Shown piece after piece: positions 60,234-64,000 of a DNA stretch of 64,000 nt. The notes beneath the pieces are model-generated. The model was not told the origin of the DNA. It saw nothing but the letters and a program-made list of their open reading frames with translations, and did not search any database. Position 1 is the first letter of the stretch. Each line of letters begins with the position of its first letter. The DNA comes from Mesorhizobium comanense (GTDB lineage Bacteria; Pseudomonadota; Alphaproteobacteria; Rhizobiales; Rhizobiaceae): the NCBI RefSeq assembly GCF_005503535.1, contig NZ_SCNN01000016.1:62001-126000 (forward strand), in the 5' to 3' direction. Both the position numbers and the translations under genes were made by a program.

Positions 60234-62024
60234 ATGTCCGGGGCCAAGCCAGAAAAATCGAGAGCACGGCAAGGCAAGGCGGTCTGCGCCTTGCTGCTGG
60301 CGACCAGCATGTTGGCATTGCTGCGTCCGGCGCCGCTCCATGCCCAGGAAACCGAACTGCGCGGCGAAGTGTCGGAATCGGCGATCCTGTCGGACCAGCA
60401 ACGCAAGGTCAGGCAGCTCGCCATGGCGAGCCAGGGGCAGCAGCCGCCGGCCGCGCAGGACAATTCACCGCCCCGCACCTATCTGCCGGCCAGCGCCGGC
60501 GCCGTGCCCGACAATACGGACCCGAACGACGCGACCGCCACCGGCAGTGTCTTCGACCCGCCGGCCGCGACCGACGACAGCTCCGCCGACAATGCGACGC
60601 CGCCCAAGCCTCGCCGGCGCCCCTCGGCTGCCGCACAGAAGGCGGCCGGCCAGGATAAGGACAAGACCGCCGCCACGTCGAAGACGAAGAAGAAAAAAAC
60701 CACCGCCAAGGCGACGGACCCGACCACGACCGGCAGCGCGGCGACAGCTGACGACGCCGGCGATACCGCCAGCGACCAGGACAACGCCAATCGCCGCGCC
60801 CTCACGCTCGACAGCGTGGACAGGCAGAAGCTCGACGCCGGCGCCGAACGCACCGCCGCCATCGAGGGCCAGAAGAAGAAGGCCGAGGACGATCCCTTCG
60901 CCGCTCCCGGCGTCAAATGGGGTTCCTTCGTCATCCGCCCGACGATCGAGCAGGGCCTGACCGCAACCACCAACGGTGATTCCAGCAGTGCCGGTACATC
61001 GGCGCTGCTTTCGGAGACCGCGCTGCGCTTCTCCGCCGTTTCCGACTGGCGCGAGAACTCGGCCAGCATCGACGGCTATGGCCTGTTTCGAGAGACCCTG
61101 TCGGGCTACCAGGTCCACAACGCGCAGGGCCGCATCGAAGGCCAGCTCAATGTCGACCTCGACAACGAACTGCGCGCCATCGCCAAGCTCGGCTACGAAG
61201 CCGTGCCGGAATCGGCCTCTTCTCCCGACGCCATCGCCGGCGTCAGCACCCAGCCGCTGCGGCAGACAATCGACGGAAGCCTCGGCCTGGAAAAAGCCGT
61301 CGGCAAGATGCAGTACACGCTGACCGGCGCTGTCTCGCACGACTTCTACGGCGACGCCAAGCTCTCCGACGGCACCTCGCTGTCGCAGAAGGACCAGGAC
61401 AACACGCTCTACACGGCAACCCTGCGCACCGGCTACGAGATCTCCCCGGCCCTCACCCCGTTCACGGAGATCGAACTGGGTCGCCGGATCTATGATCAGC
61501 GCGTCGACAATGAAGGCTTCGAGCGTTCCTCGACGCGCCTCGGCGCGCGCGCCGGCGTCCAGCTCGACATGGGTGAAAAACTGTCGGGCGAGTTCTCGGC
61601 CGGATGGCTGCGCGAAGCGATCGACGACAAGAACCTGGAGCCCATCTCAGGCGCCACCGTCAACGCCGATCTCAAATGGTCGCCGGAACGCGGCACCACG
61701 ATCGGCCTGACCGGCAAGACCACCGTCGAGACCACAACGACCGCGGGCGAGAGCGGCGATATCCTCTATTCCGGCCGCCTGACGGGCGAGCGCGTGATCC
61801 GCGCCAACCTGACCGCGAACGCGGCTCTCGGCCTCGACTGGCGGGACTATGTCGGCATCGACGGCCATGACCAGATCCTGAGCGCCGAAGCCGGGCTGAC
61901 CTGGTGGCTGAACCGTTATGCCGGCCTCACCACCCGGGTCCGCACGGAGAAGCTGACCAGCAACCTGCCCGGCCGCGACTATACGGCCAACAGCATCTAT
62001 CTCGGCGTTAAGGTGCAGCGCTGA
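60234..62024 (+). CDS. Outer-membrane beta-barrel protein (putative BBP2-like)
   Basis: A 596-residue protein. An N-terminal signal (ALLLATSMLALLRPAPLHAQ) is followed by a Pro/Ala/Lys/Asp-rich region (60-210) and a beta-rich C-terminal domain (230-596), with repeating amphipathic strands (LRTGYEISPALTPFTEIELGRR in pattern) and final residues LGVKVQR. This fits the outer-membrane porin 2-like family found near exopolysaccharide genes in rhizobia. The start is weakly supported (GTG at 60225, ATG at 60234). Confidence 0.75.
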   Translation: MSGAKPEKSRARQGKAVCALLLATSMLALLRPAPLHAQETELRGEVSESAILSDQQRKVRQLAMASQGQQPPAAQDNSPPRTYLPASAGAVPDNTDPNDATATGSVFDPPAATDDSSADNATPPKPRRRPSAAAQKAAGQDKDKTAATSKTKKKKTTAKATDPTTTGSAATADDAGDTASDQDNANRRALTLDSVDRQKLDAGAERTAAIEGQKKKAEDDPFAAPGVKWGSFVIRPTIEQGLTATTNGDSSSAGTSALLSETALRFSAVSDWRENSASIDGYGLFRETLSGYQVHNAQGRIEGQLNVDLDNELRAIAKLGYEAVPESASSPDAIAGVSTQPLRQTIDGSLGLEKAVGKMQYTLTGAVSHDFYGDAKLSDGTSLSQKDQDNTLYTATLRTGYEISPALTPFTEIELGRRIYDQRVDNEGFERSSTRLGARAGVQLDMGEKLSGEFSAGWLREAIDDKNLEPISGATVNADLKWSPERGTTIGLTGKTTVETTTTAGESGDILYSGRLTGERVIRANLTANAALGLDWRDYVGIDGHDQILSAEAGLTWWLNRYAGLTTRVRTEKLTSNLPGRDYTANSIYLGVKVQR

Positions 62025-62079
62025 GGCTTCGTCACCCTCGGGCGAAGCGTCGCAGACCCATGATGACGAAAGCGCGAGC

Positions 62080-62985
62080 CTAAAAGGCCGCGCCACGCCG
62101 CTCGGACGGCTTCATCTCGTCAAGCAGCGTGCGGATGACACCGGCCATGCTCTCGTTCATGTCGTTGCGCCACAGCGCGAAAGCGACATTGGCCTCGACG
62201 AAGCCTTCCGGCGATCCGCAGTCGAAGGTGCGGCCCTGATAGTGATAGCCGTAGAAGGACTGCTTTTTCTCCAGCTTCAGCATCGCGTCGGTGAGCTGGA
62301 TTTCGTTGCCGGCGCCCTTCTCCTGGCCCTCGAGGATGCCGAATATCTCGGGCTGCAGGATATAGCGGCCGTTGATGTAGAGATTGGACGGCGCGGTGCC
62401 GGTCTTCGGCTTCTCCACCATCTCGGTGATGCGGAAGCCGTGATGCGTATCCTCGCCGCGGCCGACGATGCCGTATTTGTGGGTCTCCGCCGGGTCGCAT
62501 TCCTGCACCGCTATGATGTTGTTGCCGGTCTCCTCATAGAGTTCGACCATCGCCTTCATGCAGCTCTTTTCCGACTGCATGATCATGTCCGGCAACAGCA
62601 GCGCGAACGGCTCGTCGCCCACCAGTTCGCGCGCGCACCACACGGCGTGGCCAAGTCCCATAGGCACCTGCTGGCGGGTGAAGCTGGTCTGGCCCGGCGC
62701 CGGCTGCAGCCGCTGCAGGCGGGCGAGCTGGTCGTCCTTGCCGCGTTGGGCAAGCGTGTCGTAGAGCTCGAACTGAACGTCGAAATGATCCTCGATGACC
62801 GCCTTGTTGCGGCCGGTCACGAAGATGAAATGCTCGATGCCCGCTTCGCGCGCCTCGTCGACCACATACTGGATGACGGGCCGGTCGACGACGGTCAGCA
62901 TTTCCTTGGGAATGGCCTTCGTGGCGGGGAGAAACCGCGTCCCGAGACCAGCGACCGGAAAAACTGCCTTGCGAACTCTCTTCAT
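62080..62985 (-). CDS. galU: UTP-glucose-1-phosphate uridylyltransferase
   Basis: A 301-residue nucleotidyltransferase making UDP-glucose. The N-terminal KAVFPVAGLGTRFLPATKAIPKEML is the nucleotide-binding loop; MGLGHAVWCARELVGDEPFALLLPDM and the later KPKTGTAPSNLYINGRYILQP are family features. It supplies UDP-glucose for polysaccharides and LPS, possibly as donor for the GT8 protein. It is convergent with the beta-barrel gene and divergent from the transglycosylase. Confidence 0.95.
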   Translation of the reverse strand: MKRVRKAVFPVAGLGTRFLPATKAIPKEMLTVVDRPVIQYVVDEAREAGIEHFIFVTGRNKAVIEDHFDVQFELYDTLAQRGKDDQLARLQRLQPAPGQTSFTRQQVPMGLGHAVWCARELVGDEPFALLLPDMIMQSEKSCMKAMVELYEETGNNIIAVQECDPAETHKYGIVGRGEDTHHGFRITEMVEKPKTGTAPSNLYINGRYILQPEIFGILEGQEKGAGNEIQLTDAMLKLEKKQSFYGYHYQGRTFDCGSPEGFVEANVAFALWRNDMNESMAGVIRTLLDEMKPSERRGAAF

Positions 62986-63194
62986 GCGTCAATTATCCTT
63001 TTGATGGCGGGCTCCGCAATCCCCGTCTGGCGACATTTTCACGCCGGAATTGAGGACTACTTGGCGACTGGAGAGGAAATGTGAGCGGTAAAGCATCGAG
63101 GCGTCTTTTCGTTCCAGGCGCCACCTATGGTAAACTAATTCCTAACCTGCTTCGGTGATGAATGGTCTTTCCAGAGACAGAGAAGGAGGAAAAT

Positions 63195-64000
63195 ATGTCC
63201 GTTCGCAATGCCGCTAAGCGTTTCACCAGCGTCATCACGGCAGCCAGCCTCTCGCTCGCTCTGCTGATGCCGGCCGGGCCAGCCTTCGCCGACGCCGGTT
63301 TCCGGCAATGGGTCGCCAGTTTCCGCGCCACGGCCGTGGCTGGTGGGGTTTCGGGCGCGGTCTATGACCAAGCTTTTAAGGGCATCAACGAGCCAGACCC
63401 GGTGGTGCTGGAAAAGGCGCGCACGCAGCCCGAATTCACGGCGCCCGCCTGGGATTATTTCGACAACCGCGTTCATGACCAGTCGGTCGCCAACGGCCAG
63501 GCGATGGCCAAGAAATGGAAGCCGTGGCTGGACAAGATCGAAGCCAGGTTCGGCGTCGATCGCTATATCCTGCTCGCCATATGGTCGATGGAATCGAATT
63601 ATGGCGAGATCCTCAAGCGCAACGACATCATGCGCAACGTCATCCGCTCGCTGGCCACTCTGGGCTATGGCGACCCGAAGCGGTCCAAATACGCCCGTAC
63701 CCAGCTTGTCGCGGCCTTGAAGATCCTGCAGACCGGCGACATCGATGAGAGCCATCTCATGGGCTCCTGGGCCGGCGCCATGGGCCAGACCCAGTTCATC
63801 CCCACCAGCTACCAGCATTACGCCGTGGACATGGACGGCAATGGCAAGCGCGACATCTGGAACTCCATTCCCGATGCGCTCGGGACCGCCGCCAACCTGC
63901 TGAAGAAGAACGGCTGGCAGGCCGGCAAGACCTGGGGCTATGAAGTTACCTTGCCGGCCGGCAAGCTCCCGGGCGGCGCCAAGACCTTGGCGCAGTGGGA
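63195..64000 (+). CDS. Lytic murein transglycosylase, MltB-like (3' truncated by window)
   Basis: The first 268 codons of an SLT_2 family enzyme; the frame is still open at the window end. A signal peptide (to about AFADA, residue 35) precedes the domain. Glu in IWSMESNYGEI is the catalytic acid, and GSWAGAMGQTQFIPTSYQHY the conserved following loop, with DMDGNGKRDIWNS after. It cleaves peptidoglycan in the periplasm. The ATG at 63195 has an excellent AAGGAGG eight bases before it. Confidence 0.92.
   Translation, partial: MSVRNAAKRFTSVITAASLSLALLMPAGPAFADAGFRQWVASFRATAVAGGVSGAVYDQAFKGINEPDPVVLEKARTQPEFTAPAWDYFDNRVHDQSVANGQAMAKKWKPWLDKIEARFGVDRYILLAIWSMESNYGEILKRNDIMRNVIRSLATLGYGDPKRSKYARTQLVAALKILQTGDIDESHLMGSWAGAMGQTQFIPTSYQHYAVDMDGNGKRDIWNSIPDALGTAANLLKKNGWQAGKTWGYEVTLPAGKLPGGAKTLAQW

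Noticed and set aside
1..64000. Search for tRNA, rRNA, transposase and integrase genes
   Set aside because: None was recognised by pattern on either strand; the inserted block and repeats show no such genes, so no mobile element is claimed.

Overview
The window is a high-GC chromosomal segment of a Hyphomicrobiales alphaproteobacterium, most likely Mesorhizobium or a close relative. The evidence is a rhizobial-type flagellar cluster (rem, flgE-flgK-flgL-flaF-flbT-flgD-fliQ, flhA-fliR), a Brucella-type Omp10 lipoprotein, homospermidine synthase with a type III-fold ornithine decarboxylase, and palindromic intergenic repeats of the kind common in rhizobia. I see no rRNA, tRNA, CRISPR array, transposase, integrase or replication origin. 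The genus is inferred from gene content and protein resemblance, not from a marker gene.

Layout. 1-6681: end of a lytic transglycosylase gene, the regulator rem, then a tightly packed flagellar run from hook (flgE) through hook-filament junction (flgK, flgL), flagellin regulators (flaF, flbT), hook cap (flgD) and export (fliQ). 6863-14782: eight non-flagellar genes on both strands (asparagine synthetase, MFS exporter, ClC channel, cupin, NAD(P)-binding protein, MarR regulator, ABM monooxygenase) that separate fliQ from flhA. 14899-21032: flhA, fliR and a coiled-coil protein, an opposing family 8 glycosyltransferase gene, then FlgJ-like, FlgN-like and FliL-like genes. 21229-23464: an SCP2 lipid-binding protein, then ornithine decarboxylase with a downstream acetyltransferase and a long structured leader. 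24005-42327: mixed metabolism and transport, comprising an amidase with a LysR regulator, a nickel/cobalt exporter pair, DenD, a CDF exporter, an aminotransferase, a polar amino acid ABC uptake locus divergent from a LysR gene, an SDR, tRNA hydroxylase TrhO, KDPG aldolase and a DUF882 peptidase-like protein.

42766-64000: an orphan sigma-54 response regulator, oligoendopeptidase F, a membrane-anchored helix-hairpin-helix protein, pabB-pabC, a DUF3445 protein, homospermidine synthase, omp10, a 5'-nucleotidase fused to LysM, ferrochelatase, an FAD oxidoreductase, an SPFH/NfeD pair, arabinose-5-phosphate isomerase, an outer-membrane beta-barrel protein, galU and the start of an MltB-like transglycosylase.

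Functional links. The flagellar genes form one assembly programme. Ornithine decarboxylase and homospermidine synthase, 27 kb apart, form the ornithine to putrescine to homospermidine route. pabB-pabC supply p-aminobenzoate for folate. kdsD, galU, the GT8 gene, omp10 and the beta-barrel gene concern the envelope. The best candidates for something under-described are the foreign block inside the flagellar locus, the operator between the MarR gene and its divergent operon, the structured ornithine decarboxylase leader, and the MerR/LiuR-like palindrome before the SCP2 gene. I did not find a convincing entirely new defence or mobile system.
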